Source: Microcyclospora pomicola (taxonomy: Eukaryota > Ascomycota > Dothideomycetes > Capnodiales). Taken from it: DNA of 64,000 nucleotides. A program made the translations under genes and the position numbers. Position 1 is the first letter of the stretch, and each line of letters starts with the position of its first letter. This document shows, in pieces, positions 32,232 through 42,985 of the stretch. The stretch lies in contig NHNY01000020.1 of assembly GCA_002786065.1 (NCBI GenBank), positions 62,001-126,000 of the forward strand, read 5' to 3'. The notes under the pieces are model-generated. The model made no database searches. It was not told the DNA's origin and saw only the letters and a list, made by a program, of their open reading frames with translations.

Positions 32232-33623
32232 GATCAGTCCAGAGAACGGCCGCACTGCAGTACGAAAACGGTCGTAAGAGTATTCAATCGATCAGAAGAG
32301 GAATGCGTCCAGCGCTCACCCCATATCTTTAAGGGTTGAAGTTCATTCACGATACATCAAGCTGCTGAACAGCACCGCCAGGGTTTCTTAGCTAGCTTTG
32401 CGGGTGATGTCCTGATTCCGACTAGACAATGTTAAATTGTCCACCAATAATCATGATTCCGCGGCAGTCCACCTATCACGATGTATACACTATTATGAAT
32501 GTATAGTATAGCGAGGCGCCGCCAGGATCTACGATCTCCTAACTAGTTCAGTTTGGGGGATGATGGCAGACAAGTGGCTGAGAATAAGCGGCGGATCTGT
32601 CGGCAAAGACATACTTTTTGACTGTATGACGCGGGTCGAAGCAAGGTACAGTGCCGTGCATACCCGTTGATGTACAGATCTATGGCAGAGATCCCAGAGC
32701 ACATTGGAGTTTTGACTACCAGTGATTCATATTGCCGTAAGGACTCAAGGCTTGACTGAATCCTGTCGGATATCATGCTATGTTCAAAATCTGGATTCGA
32801 CGAGGGAAGGTGGGCCAATAAGTCTGCAATAGTGCATGAGCATTGGAGGACTCTTCGCAATGCAAAATCGGTAATCAATGATCATACGCTAGCCAGACAC
32901 ATGTGCACCATCTTGTATCGCAGGCTTCGTGATGCATTGCAGGACGTCTGTGAAAGCGAGAAGTCACCGCAAGAATGGAACACGAGCGGCCACGGTCGAC
33001 ATCTCTCTGTTCTACCTTACACGACTTCGTCCAGCTCGAATCCGAGTTACAGGAGTCCATTGCTATCGTACAGCCAACGGAGTCGCATTCCAAGCCTGTC
33101 GAAAAGGTGATCTGACATTTGAGACTGCAGCTCTAGCACACAGGCCGAATGTCTCCGTTATCACTCATTATACTACCATGCCAGATTTCGACAGAAGTGC
33201 CATGTGCCGTACTGTCGATCTCCCATGGCGTCAGGCGCGCCTTGATACAGCAAGAATTGGTGGTGAAAGACAAATTTCTAGAAGTGGCAGTGTAGTGCGA
33301 TCACTCCGATGAACGATTTTGCTCAGCACCATCACGCCTGATATTCGATGCTGTCGTTGTCGAAAGAATCTCAAAGCCGTCAAAAACGCGGTCAGTGCTG
33401 ACATAATCGAGTGACCCCACTGCAGCTAAGAGCAGTCGTCTGGTAGTGATGTGTTACATCCGGCCTCATGACCTGTTCTATGTCTGAACGAACGCATCCT
33501 TTTAACATTGACTCGTACGAACACTGTCATGGCCGCTTATTCGATGTCTAATAGTTGTGGTTGAACCCTGCACAACCTTCCACCACCCCGGACCCAATCT
33601 GTAGGATATCCACCCACGCGATC
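32232..33623. other. Divergent intergenic stretch between P450 and ALO1
   Basis: 1.39 kb that should contain both promoters. Open frames at 32543-32878 (-), 32775-33110 (+) and 32929-33312 (+) overlap one another and have no recognisable domain, signal peptide or splice logic. I see no repeat or RNA gene. Confidence 0.4.
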
Positions 33624-35465
33624 ATGATGGATCCTAGAGTGAGGGAGGAGATCGCGAAGACATCCCCCGAAGTTCCCTTCCGATGCAGTAGCACGCATAC
33701 CCATCACACCTGGGCTCGGACCTTCCAGTCGCGTCCCGAACTCTACATTCGACCTCAATCCCTCGAGGAGATCCAAAAGGTCGTCACACTTGCCCGACGA
33801 TGTCGGCGAAGAATAGTGGTGGTCGGGTGCGGCCACTCGCCAAGCGACTTGACATGCACGAGCTCCTGGATGGTCAACTTGGACAACTACAGTAGTGTGC
33901 TGAAAGTGGACAAGCTGAAGAAGACGCTGGTTGTGGAAGGTGGCATTCGCCTGGCGCGATTGAACGAGGAGGCCAACAAGCATGGCTTGACCATTCCAAA
34001 CCTAGGCAGTATTGACGAGCAGAGTATTGTTGGCGCGATCGCCACGGCCACACATGGAAGCTCGCTGAAGCATGGCTTACTCTCTGACAATGTACGGTCA
34101 CTGCGTATCGTGCTGTCGAACGGAAGAGCTGTAAGATGTTCGGCGGAACAGAATCCAGATCTTTTCAGAGCTTCATTGATTTCTCTCGGTGCGCTGGGCA
34201 TCATCACCGAGATCGAGTATCAGATGACCGAGGCCTGTAACATCGAATGGATGCAGACTCTTCTGCCACTCTCAGATACACTCGCACGGTGGGAGACCAA
34301 TCTATGGACCGAGAAGGAATACACGAGGGTGTGGTGGATGCCATACATGAAGCGCGTCATTGTGTGGTCAGCAGAGAAAACGACAAAGCCGGAGCGTAGG
34401 CCGGTAGAGAGCTTCTATGGCGGCTCTGTGGGCTTTCACACTTATCACAATCTGCTCTGGCTTTCAAATTATGTACCCTGGATTCTCCCTGCTGTGGAAT
34501 GGTTTGTGTTCGGGCTGCAGTATGGCTTCAAAACTGGCAACAGCACGACCGCGGTGGAGCCTTTACGCACTGGATTGTTGATGAACTGTCTCTACTCACA
34601 GTTCGTCAATGAGTGGGCGATACCCTTGCGGAAGGGACCAGAAGCCATAAAGCGCCTCTCGTCATGGCTCAACGGAGAACCCGGATCCAATATACCCTTC
34701 AGCAGCAAAGGTCTCTACGTCCACTGTCCCATCGAGGTGCGCGTGTCTGATACATCCATCCGCGCTGGCCCACGACCGTTCCTAGACAACAGCGTCGCTG
34801 ATGGTCCTACGCTCTACCTCAACGCCACCCTCTACCGTGCTTACCACAAAGATCCTCCTTGCCGTGATCGTTACTACGAAGCCTTCGAATGGCTGATGCG
34901 CGATATGGGCGGTAGACCTCACTATGCCAAAAACTTCCAGTACACGAGCTCCGCTTACATTCGCCAAAGTCTTGGGGACGGCTTCACCCAATGGCAGCGC
35001 GCCCGCGACGAAGCGGATCCCGAGGGTATGTTCCTCGGAGACTGGCACGCACGGACTCTAGGACTCGGCCAAGACGACGAGTCCAAGACATACCCGCTCG
35101 CGGAACGCGAGGTCTCGCGCCATTCAGCACGCGATGGCGGGCAATTCTGGGTTGGACAGCTCTCCAGCTCCAGTGCCGCCGCATCTTCCACGGACGCAGC
35201 ACTATACAGCAAGCCGACGGGGCTTCTGAATCTCGACGACAAGCCGATCTGCATGACAGACAAGGAAGGCATCGAGAGCCCGTCCGCGAGCTCGAGCGCG
35301 TCGTCCTTTGATATGATGCACGGCGCCGAGGCACAGCAGAGTGTCCTGTTTGATGGCGAGGAAGGCTTCGAGGAGGAGGACGAGGGCGACGAGACGGATC
35401 GCGACGAACGGCGGTTCCATATTAAGGTGGGCCCCGAGAGTGCCCGGCCGTTTGAAAAGATGTGA
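33624..35465 (+). CDS. ALO1: D-arabinono-1,4-lactone oxidase
   Basis: Single exon, 613 residues from the ATG at 33624-33626. The frame extends 23 codons further upstream only to a TTG. It makes D-erythroascorbate, the fungal ascorbate analogue, from D-arabinono-1,4-lactone with release of hydrogen peroxide, at the outer mitochondrial membrane in yeast. The FAD-binding domain shows the covalent-flavin motif VGCGHSPSD near residue 70, then the FAD loops VEGGIRLARLNEEANKHGL and GSIDEQSIVGAIATATHGSS. The ALO domain follows, with the family end FQYTSSAYIRQSLGDGFTQW and GMFLGDWHARTLGL. A tail of roughly 95 residues after that is extra compared with yeast ALO1 (526 residues). It is Ser-rich, then strongly acidic (GEEGFEEEDEGDETDRDE). 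The family call is firm and the tail's role is unknown. Confidence 0.94.
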   Translation: MMDPRVREEIAKTSPEVPFRCSSTHTHHTWARTFQSRPELYIRPQSLEEIQKVVTLARRCRRRIVVVGCGHSPSDLTCTSSWMVNLDNYSSVLKVDKLKKTLVVEGGIRLARLNEEANKHGLTIPNLGSIDEQSIVGAIATATHGSSLKHGLLSDNVRSLRIVLSNGRAVRCSAEQNPDLFRASLISLGALGIITEIEYQMTEACNIEWMQTLLPLSDTLARWETNLWTEKEYTRVWWMPYMKRVIVWSAEKTTKPERRPVESFYGGSVGFHTYHNLLWLSNYVPWILPAVEWFVFGLQYGFKTGNSTTAVEPLRTGLLMNCLYSQFVNEWAIPLRKGPEAIKRLSSWLNGEPGSNIPFSSKGLYVHCPIEVRVSDTSIRAGPRPFLDNSVADGPTLYLNATLYRAYHKDPPCRDRYYEAFEWLMRDMGGRPHYAKNFQYTSSAYIRQSLGDGFTQWQRARDEADPEGMFLGDWHARTLGLGQDDESKTYPLAEREVSRHSARDGGQFWVGQLSSSSAAASSTDAALYSKPTGLLNLDDKPICMTDKEGIESPSASSSASSFDMMHGAEAQQSVLFDGEEGFEEEDEGDETDRDERRFHIKVGPESARPFEKM

Positions 35466-35683
35466 TGAAGACTTGAGCAAACGCACCTGCGTGAATCGTG
35501 GCGATGTGTCTGTAAGTGAAGGGCCGAAGGACGCCACTTCCCGATCTTCCAATCAGTACATGGAACGTGAACTACATTACTGGGAAAATCGTCAAATTTT
35601 GAACAAGTCATCATACCAATAGTATTGAGACTACATGAGATATCGCACATATACATAGCTTCGTAGATGGCATACATAAGGTC

Positions 35684-37271
35684 TCAGACCAAGAAGCGAA
35701 AGCCCTTCCTGTTGCCCCTCGCAAGGCCGCTAGGTGCCCCTTCGACGTGCTCGCCCCGCTCCAATTTCCGGTTCAATCGCACGAGCATCATCCGTAGCAC
35801 GGTCGTACAAGCGAGAGCCAGCAGCAGGGTGCCGCAGTTCACGGAGAAGGCGAGGATGTAGCGGGGCTTGTCGCTGTACATGTACGAGGCGTAGATGGAG
35901 GAGGCATTGGAGACGGCGTTGATGGCGGCGAGGGCGGCGGCACGTTTGGCGGGCGGGCGCGGGATGGTGTTGGAGATCCAGGCGAGGACGACGACGTAGC
36001 CGGTGTAGATGCCGGGGACCATGAGCATCATGGCGAGGTAGCGGGGCGCGGTGGATGTCGTGGCAGCGGCGAGGATGAAGGCGATCATGCCGACGATAAG
36101 GGGTATGGTGATGTGCAGGAAGCGCTCGCCGGTGCGGTCGGCGTGCCAGGCGTTGAGGAAGGCGGTGATCATCGCGAGGATGTAGGGGGGCGCGGTCAGC
36201 AGGAGACTGTCGATGTTGCTGTAGCCGAGCGTCTGCACGACCGAGGGGAAGAAGTTGGTCACCGACGCCGACGACACGATGCCCAGCAGCAGCAGCATCA
36301 GCAGCCACACCTTGACGTCTTTGAACGCCAGCACCATGCCGTGCCAGAACGACTGCTCCTCGCTCGACACCCAGTCGTCCACCCCGATGTCTTCCTGCAG
36401 TCGCCACGCGGCGAGCTGCCGCTCTTCTTCGGACAGCCAGGCCGTCGTGCGCGGGAAGTTGGGCAGGATGAAGAACGCGATGCCGGCGATGACGATGGTG
36501 ATCGAGCCCTCGACGATGAACAGCCATCGCCAGGCTGGGATGCCCCGAACACCATCCATTCCGCGGGTGATGCCGGCCGCGATGAGTCCTGCAAAGGCGC
36601 CGGAGATCAACGAACCAGAGTACAGAACAGCAGAGCGGAACGCCAGCTCTTTGCGCGTGTACCAACAGGAGAGGAAGAACAGACATCCCGGGAAGTAGGC
36701 CGCCTCGACGAGCCCGAGGAAAAAGCGGATGACGACGAGATCGGTGAAGCTCTTAGCAGCCGCGGTCGCCGTCGAGATGATGCCCCAAATGACCATGACG
36801 GTCGGCAAATACAAGGCCGGTTTGCCGACCTTGTTGAGGAAGAGATTGGACGGGACCTGCATGAGGATGTATCCCACAAACAGGATGCTGACGGTGGTCT
36901 CGTATTGCGAATCGGACATGTTGAGATCGGCTTGGAGGCCGGGATGGCCTGCCAGACGTGCTGTGGCGATGTTATTCCGGTCGAGGTAGTTCTGGTGCTG
37001 ATCAGCCATGTGTCCATATCTAGTTTGAGGACCAATGCCATACCATGATGTACATAATGATGACGGGAGGGAGTAATCTCAGATCAATCTTGCGTACGAG
37101 CGAGCGCTCCATTCGAGTCCGCTCCTCGTTGCTGAGCGCCTGGATGAAGGCTGGTGCCATCATGTCCTGCGCCGATGCTGGAACGGGTTGAACCTCATCA
37201 AGATGCTCCGCTGCTTGTTTGTAGTCTCCATCTTCCTCGACTACAGGCTTGGCTGGTGAAAAGAAGGGCAT
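35684..37271 (-). CDS. MFS transporter, anion:cation symporter (Dal5/Tna1-like)
   Basis: Two exons, 37044-37271 and 35684-36991 (52 bp intron, donor GTATGG, acceptor CACCAG), giving 511 residues. The junction falls in helix 1: YIM|NYLDRNNIATARLAG, the NYxDRxNI signature of the ACS family, which includes allantoate, nicotinate, biotin and pantothenate carriers. Other signs are FLGLVEAAYFPGCLFFLSCWYTRKE in the first half and AWISNTIPRPPAKRAA in the second. Twelve transmembrane helices can be traced, with a cytosolic loop after helix 6. It is a plasma-membrane proton symporter of small organic anions. The substrate is not predictable. Its 3' end is 218 bp from the convergent ALO1 stop. The GC-rich codons keep a 318-codon shadow frame open on the same strand. 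Confidence 0.93.
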
Positions 37272-38001
37272 TTTGGCCGAGATGTGATGAAGGCCGGCGA
37301 AAGTCTGAAGTAGTTTACCAAGCAATGGACAGGAAACAGCAGATGATGGGGAAGGGGGACGTTGGAACTACTATCTACCTTACGGAAGTGATGGCATGTC
37401 TGCTCGGCCGATATCTGCGATACAAGGCACGGTACAATACGCCGTCGGGTCAATGACCCACGAAAGAGGAGCCGATGCTGAACGAGTCATGTGCATTCTT
37501 ATACATAGGTCTTGGTGCTATACAAAGTGGCGTGCGGCCATGCTGATCTCCCCATGTTTTATCGTTGGCGAATCCACTTCTCCACACACGATGCGGCAAC
37601 CAGAGGCTTGGCAAACGCGGCAGCACATCATCGGCATTTGACAGTGATACAGCTAAGCGATGGCCAATAATGATGGCGGTGAGATCTTGTCCAACTGCTC
37701 AAATGGAAACGCACTTACGCTCGACTCGGCACTGTTAGCAGCCAAAGCACACCATACACAAACAGATATGATGCGTTTGTTACCACTGGACCTGGACTCG
37801 CGAGTCAAGGATGTGATCCAAAGATTACAGACATGTAGCGGCGACTTTGTCATCAAACGTTGAAGCTGCCCAGGCATTGGAAGCTTACCTGACTTACAGC
37901 TCGATATCTCTATACAATACTGAAATGGGCCTAGGTCAAGTATATCATGGACGGGAGCTCTGCAAACCATCGCCAGACTTCGCCTCGTTCTCCTGCGACG
38001 C
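37272..38001. other. Upstream region of the MFS gene and 3' flank of the SRA-YDG gene
   Basis: It should contain the MFS promoter. The open frames at 37396-37641 and 37653-38021 show no features. Confidence 0.4.
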
Positions 38002-39396
38002 TCATTGAGGAGTCCGCTCATGTTTGCTCGGCGACGAGGAGCCCACGTCGAGACCGGTGAGTCTTTCCTTGTGCCCTACTGTCTTGACACCCTGAACAGT
38101 CGGCTGTATACTAGCCTCCGTCCGCATCGTCGAGGCAGAGCCAATATCGATCCCTGACGAAGTCACCGCTGGCATCGTCGCAGAACGTGCCAAAGCCCGG
38201 AGACGTTTGTACTCTCTGTAGTCGTCGACTTCGTCGGACCATGGACGCATGAGGAGTGCTTCGAGATCGGCATCCCTGGTCTCCTCGTCTAGCACAACCC
38301 TTTTGAAGTGGACATCATACGTGATTTCCTTGGTGTGATTGTCTTTGGCAATCGTGAAGCCTGTGATTTTGTGCCTACAGGGGTAGCTTATTAGCACAGA
38401 TCTAGATGTGGTTTGACGAATCGCTTCCACACAAGCCGTCGTATCTGACACCAGCTCGAGGCGACCAGAAACCCTGCAGAGTATGACTTCTCAACACACG
38501 AACAGGGACGCGGGAGTCTCGTGTACAGGCTGTCAGCTTGTAGCGACCACGTCCTTGATCTTTCGTTCGGTACGTGAAACGGTCTGCATCAGGCCCTGGA
38601 ATCTCATCCTTTCCCGTCATGAGAATGGCGTAAGCAGCGACAGCATCAAAAGTGATGCCACCATCCGGGCTGTCGATAATTCCATCGCGGAAGGCAAAGC
38701 TCGGGTGAATCCACCAACTGGAGTCATTAGTATGCACGGTAACTCAATCTCCAGCATAAAGCTGACTCACTCTCCAGGTTTGAACCCCAGATCACCTGCT
38801 TTCCTGGCAGCCGTCAAGGATGCTCTTCCGTTTGCACCTTCTGTCCATTTCGCTACTAATGTAACACGATCCAGCTCCTCGGGCTTGCAAACACCATACA
38901 GCCTACCACCAGGCTCATACAGCGGTATGGTCAGTTCTCTCAAAGGACCGTAGTTCTTCTCCCAAGCATTCTCCAGCGCCTCGCAACGCTCAATCAATCG
39001 TTTCGGCCAGCGGGTTGCGCGTCCAGCTATCTCTTCGATTGCAGAGTGGATGCGGCTATAACGGAGATCGTCGAGGCTGACGTTGGAAGCTAGCAGTCGA
39101 CGAAGGAACTCGTCGAGCTTCAGGATCTCGTCTGAATGCAGTGCGTCTGGACCGTTGCTGGCGACCTGTGGGTCCAAGTGATCACGGATCCATCGGGATT
39201 GTCTTCGAAGATAGTCGGGATTGTAGACGGAGACATCTGCTTGACTGCCGTTTGGCTCGCCTATAGTGAGTGACTTCGGTTCCGAAAGATATCGCATGAT
39301 TTTCGGCAGTCTCAGATGTACGGACAGTTCATTATATGCACTCAAGTGACACCTTTTTCCACGCGAAGCATAGGGATGTGCGAATCTTGGTTTCAT
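38002..39396 (-). CDS. SRA-YDG domain protein (fungal type)
   Basis: Three exons: 38771-39396, 38433-38717 and 38002-38374 (introns 53 and 58 bp), giving 427 residues. The first junction reads LGFKPGD|WWIHPSFAFRDGIID. The second completes the YDG motif as RYDGL|HKITGF. The N-terminal helical part (YLRRQSRWIRDHLD, RWPKRLIERCEALENAWEKNYGPL) is typical of fungal SRA proteins. The SRA-YDG core spans about 205-345, with GITFDAVAAYAILM, VPVRVLRS and GVRYDGL (about 298-304). SRA domains recognise hemimethylated or hydroxymethylated cytosine in DNA (UHRF1, SUVH). Fungal members have no RING or SET partner and are functionally little known. The C-terminal 90 residues are disordered. A second in-frame ATG 33 codons later is an alternative start. 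Confidence 0.82.
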
Positions 39397-40131
39397 GGCG
39401 CTGGGGAGTCACGAGGGCGCAATGTATATGTTTTTCTGAGGGAAGCAACGAATGCCTCTCACTTTTCTTGACCAGCAACACGTGAAGTCACCTACCTTTA
39501 CCATAGAGCATAGGTAGACTCTGATAGAGGACTTCTTGAGATGTGTGCAACTTCGAAGTCAATGAGAACGTTGTAGCATCGATTGGCGCTGCACGACCTG
39601 TAGGTACGGTATAGTCTTGACCCTAGGTGCATGGCAATGTGAATAACATCCCTAAGACCTACCCAAGTCCACATTGTGTAGCACCACCAATACACGCGAG
39701 TCGCTTTTGTCGTGCAAAGCTGTACATATAGCGCTGTTTGCAGTATTACCGTATCTCTAATGCCTTCCTTCATGTCTGGTCCGGGAGAGACTTGAGTTTG
39801 CAGACGGCTGATAGGGAGTCTTGTGGCGATCACGCCACTCATCCATCTGCTACCCGCCAAAATGCCCACGTGGAAGTTACATTATCGCAATCGACTTGCT
39901 GATGATTTCTACACTCCTTACGACTCAGACTCTTGGTAGAATGGGAGAGAGGATGCAATATAGATGAGCAGCCGGTCGTGTGGGTGTACATGTATGGTTC
40001 GGCCAATCGACAGGCGAAGCGGGTGTTGCTATGCGGGCAGTAAAGTAACACAACATGGCGTCGACGCGCACGGACGATCAGACGAAAGCTCTCACATCAA
40101 TATCTCTACCGCGAGACACACTACATGACAT
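39397..40131. other. Divergent region between SRA-YDG and coiled-coil genes
   Basis: Both promoters should lie here. Open frames at 39498-39869 and 39839-40051 (both -) are unsupported. Confidence 0.4.
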
Positions 40132-42157
40132 ATGTCCGATAACACGACTTGCCAGTCCAGTGTGGCCACGATGGAGTCGCCGTTAGCCTTCAAGCTACCT
40201 GCTAAGCCTCTGCAGCAACTCTCGCCCGAGCGACTGAACAGCACACGCCCGTCCGTGTCCTCGAACAGTAAGACGTCCAAAAGTTCCGATCAGGACTCGT
40301 CGACTCATTCGATTCCGGCCTCGCCTACGCGAAGGGCAAACCTGTTCGCCGACTACGATCCACATGCAGCGTCGAAAGTGTCTGGATTTGCTCTCACGGA
40401 CTCGCCTTCGTTGCCAGACATCCATGCATTCCGCGCTCATGTGCGTACCAACAGCGATGTTCAGGTCCTGGTGAAGCGGTTCGAACATTTGGATGTCCGA
40501 GATAAAGATGCTGAAAGTTCGGAGCGGAGGAAGAAAGTCGAGGCGGAGCTGCGAAGAGCACAGATCGCACGGGAGGAAGCCGAGAGCGACGTAAAGAGAC
40601 TCCGAGAGGAGACGCGACGGTTGAAGAAGGAGGGTGATGATGGCCGAGAACGAGAGAGGAAAGTAGCAAAGAGGCTTGAAGTCGTGATGGTGAGTGCTCT
40701 CGGCTCGCGTTGATAGATGTGGATAGTACTAACAGCTGTTGCAGGAAGAGTTTGCGAACGCCAAAGAGACCCACACAGCACAGTCAGGTGTGTATGAAAA
40801 GGAACTGCGGCGGGCTCGGAAAGAAGCATTCAAGTCGTCATCAGCACTCGTGAAGCTTCAGGAAGAACTCAAATCAACACGAAACACGCTACGCATCACT
40901 CAGTCTGGTTTCGAACTCGAGAAGCAGAAGGTGCAAAGACGTGAGCAGGAGACTTTCAGCGCACAGTATCAACTGGTTACAGTGCAGGAAGAGTTGGAGA
41001 AACTCATGGCACAACTTCAGATCGTCCAGGAGGAAAGGGACGCGCTGAAGACAACCCTGAAGGAAGAGGAAGTTGCCAGAATCGCTGCTGAGGGCATGAT
41101 CGCTCTACCAGCATCACAAGAGCTAGACGAGGAATTGTTCACGTCTCCTCGTAAAGCATCGCCGAGCAAGCGAGGTCCGCCATCGCCGTTGTCAGACGAC
41201 AAGGAGAACGTGCACACGACGCCCCGAAAGACGCAAGAAAGCCGAAGGCTGGAAGAAGAACTTCGACTGGAGCAGCGACGCAGACAGCATTCGGAGGAGA
41301 TGATGGACTTCTTGAGCCTCGAGTGCCAATTTCGATGTTGCGCATGTCAGACTGCGGCGAACCATGGTCATGACCTGCCGTTCCCCATCCCAGCGGACAT
41401 TGCTATGAGCTTGGACGCTATTCGGGAAGATATGCAAGCATTTGTCGGTAGACCCTGGACAGGTGTTAGCAGTTTAAGGCGGGACCGTGAATCGATCCAG
41501 ACTGCTATGGATATCGACAATGAGAAAGTTGAGGAGGAAGACGCGCATACAACACCAGAGGATCAAATCATGGAAGAAATGCACGCCGCGGTACCGCGGT
41601 CATCAGCATCACCTGCACCGGGAGCTGAGATATTGCAAGCACCCCATGGAGACAACATCGAGTCAAACATCGAGCAAGACGAGCATGCAGATACTGTTCT
41701 GTACACCACAGCCATTGACGTTCAGGCGTCGCCATCAACGTCAAGGCCGCATACGCCAGCTCCACTCGAAGCATCGACACCTCCCAGACCACCTTTCTCT
41801 ATCCGCACGGTAACGACCACGACCACAATTCCAATGCATTTCACCCCGGTCTCCAAGCCGCCAGTCGCACCCATTGCCATACCAGACGCAGAGCAGAGCA
41901 ACAGCCAACCTCAACCACAGAGTACAGCTACGACTCCAACATTCGATCGCGCCGCCGCGCTTGCCGCAATCCAATACCGTCGGGGTAGGGCGAAGTCCAT
42001 CGCGGAAGGCCACGCCACGCCGCGGAAGCAGATGCTCGAAGGCGTCAAGGATAGGAGGGACATCAGCGCTCCGGCACTGGGTGGTAAGACGGGCCCTCCT
42101 GCGCTTGCCAAGGGCGCTGCGAGCGCAGGACGTGCCGGGAGTAAGCGTGTGATGTAG
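40132..42157 (+). CDS. Coiled-coil protein of unknown function, possible mitotic/cytoskeletal role
   Basis: Two exons, 40132-40689 and 40745-42157 (55 bp intron, donor GTGAGT, acceptor TTGCAG), giving 656 residues. The N-terminal 120 or so residues are Ser/Pro-rich and disordered. Two long coiled-coil stretches follow, about 125-185 (EAELRRAQIAREEAESDVKRLREE) and 186-325. A short conserved-looking cysteine/His patch comes next (LSLECQFRCCACQT, about 385-398). The rest is disordered with many SP/TP sites and ends basic. KENVHTTPRK near 345 looks like a D-box/KEN-type degradation motif next to CDK sites, which would fit cell-cycle control, but this is inference. I do not recognise the family. 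Confidence 0.75.
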
Positions 42158-42602
42158 CGTAGTAACAGTGCATAGCAAAAGTGTTTGGAAAACGGTCTTT
42201 GGGAAACGGTCTTGGACATGGCATGTACAATGAGCGAAGCGCTTTGTTATGATTCGTCACACCTTCATGGGTTCTCTAGCGGTAGGAGTTACACAGTCAT
42301 CCTTTTGGCGCTCTCGCTGTCACAATGCAATGCGTCACATCGACTCTTATCCGCATTCAGGTCAAAGAATGGTCATCGAAAAAGTGTCATGCGTGTGTGA
42401 TGTTATGTCTATGTATAGGCCATGACTGCTGCGTTGCTTCGAGCTCGATCGTTTCAGGTACGAATTCGGCCAAATCAATTCGAACCCCGGACCCTCTCGA
42501 ACCTGCGACACTTTTTCTCGCGCATCGTGCAAAAGAGAGGTTCCTCAAGCAAAAAAGTAGCTAAATGATGCTCTGAACGAGCAAAAGAAGAAACGGATAG
42601 TG
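42158..42602. other. Intergenic stretch between coiled-coil gene and tRNA-Met
   Basis: 3' flank of the coiled-coil gene. Bases 42452-42520 contain TTCGAACC-like strings that resemble a tRNA T arm, but no cloverleaf can be folded around them. Confidence 0.4.
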
Positions 42603-42722
42603 TGCCTGCTGGCAGAATCGAACTGCCCTCTACGGATGACCCAAGCTATGCTTGATCATAAGGTACCAAAGCTGAGCTTGGTGGTTATGAGACCGTTGTA
42701 CTAACCGATATACTAAGCGGGC
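42603..42722 (-). tRNA. tRNA-Met (elongator, CAT) with a 48-nt intron
   Basis: 5' exon 42722-42686 (37 nt), intron 42685-42638 (48 nt), 3' exon 42637-42603 (35 nt), giving a 72-nt mature tRNA. The D arm is GTA-TATCGGTTAG-TAC. The anticodon stem is ACGGT/TCCGT with loop CTCATAA (anticodon CAT). Its U31-U39 mismatch is, to my recollection, also present in the S. pombe elongator tRNA-Met. The T arm is GGCAG-TTCGATT-CTGCC. The acceptor stem GCCCGCT/AGCAGGC has one C-A mismatch at pair 4-69, discriminator A. The intron sits after position 37, the standard nuclear site. The elongator rather than initiator identity rests on TTCGATT in the T loop and the acceptor sequence. Confidence 0.88.
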
Positions 42723-42985
42723 GAAGTTAGTCATGCCAAATTTTGCATGTATATATTCGCTATCACTATACAGCTCCGGGCGCATGAGCAAACTTGCTAT
42801 CTCCATAGATCAGACATACGAGCACATGAAAGAGGGAAAGTTCGAAATGAACATTGAGGTCGTGACACGAGAGAATCTATTGGTGCATCACGGATCATCA
42901 TGTCATTAGCATTGCATGTCGAGCGTATGACGCCGAATCTATCCATTCGCAAATGTTCGACGGCTCTACAATGCTATCGATGCGC

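Noticed and set aside
35730-36686. 318-codon alternative frame inside the MFS gene
   Set aside because: Arg/His-rich translation of the same strand, shifted by one frame from an intact 12-helix transporter.
42450-42530. Possible second tRNA (TTCGAACC strings)
   Set aside because: No acceptor or anticodon stem could be formed on either strand.
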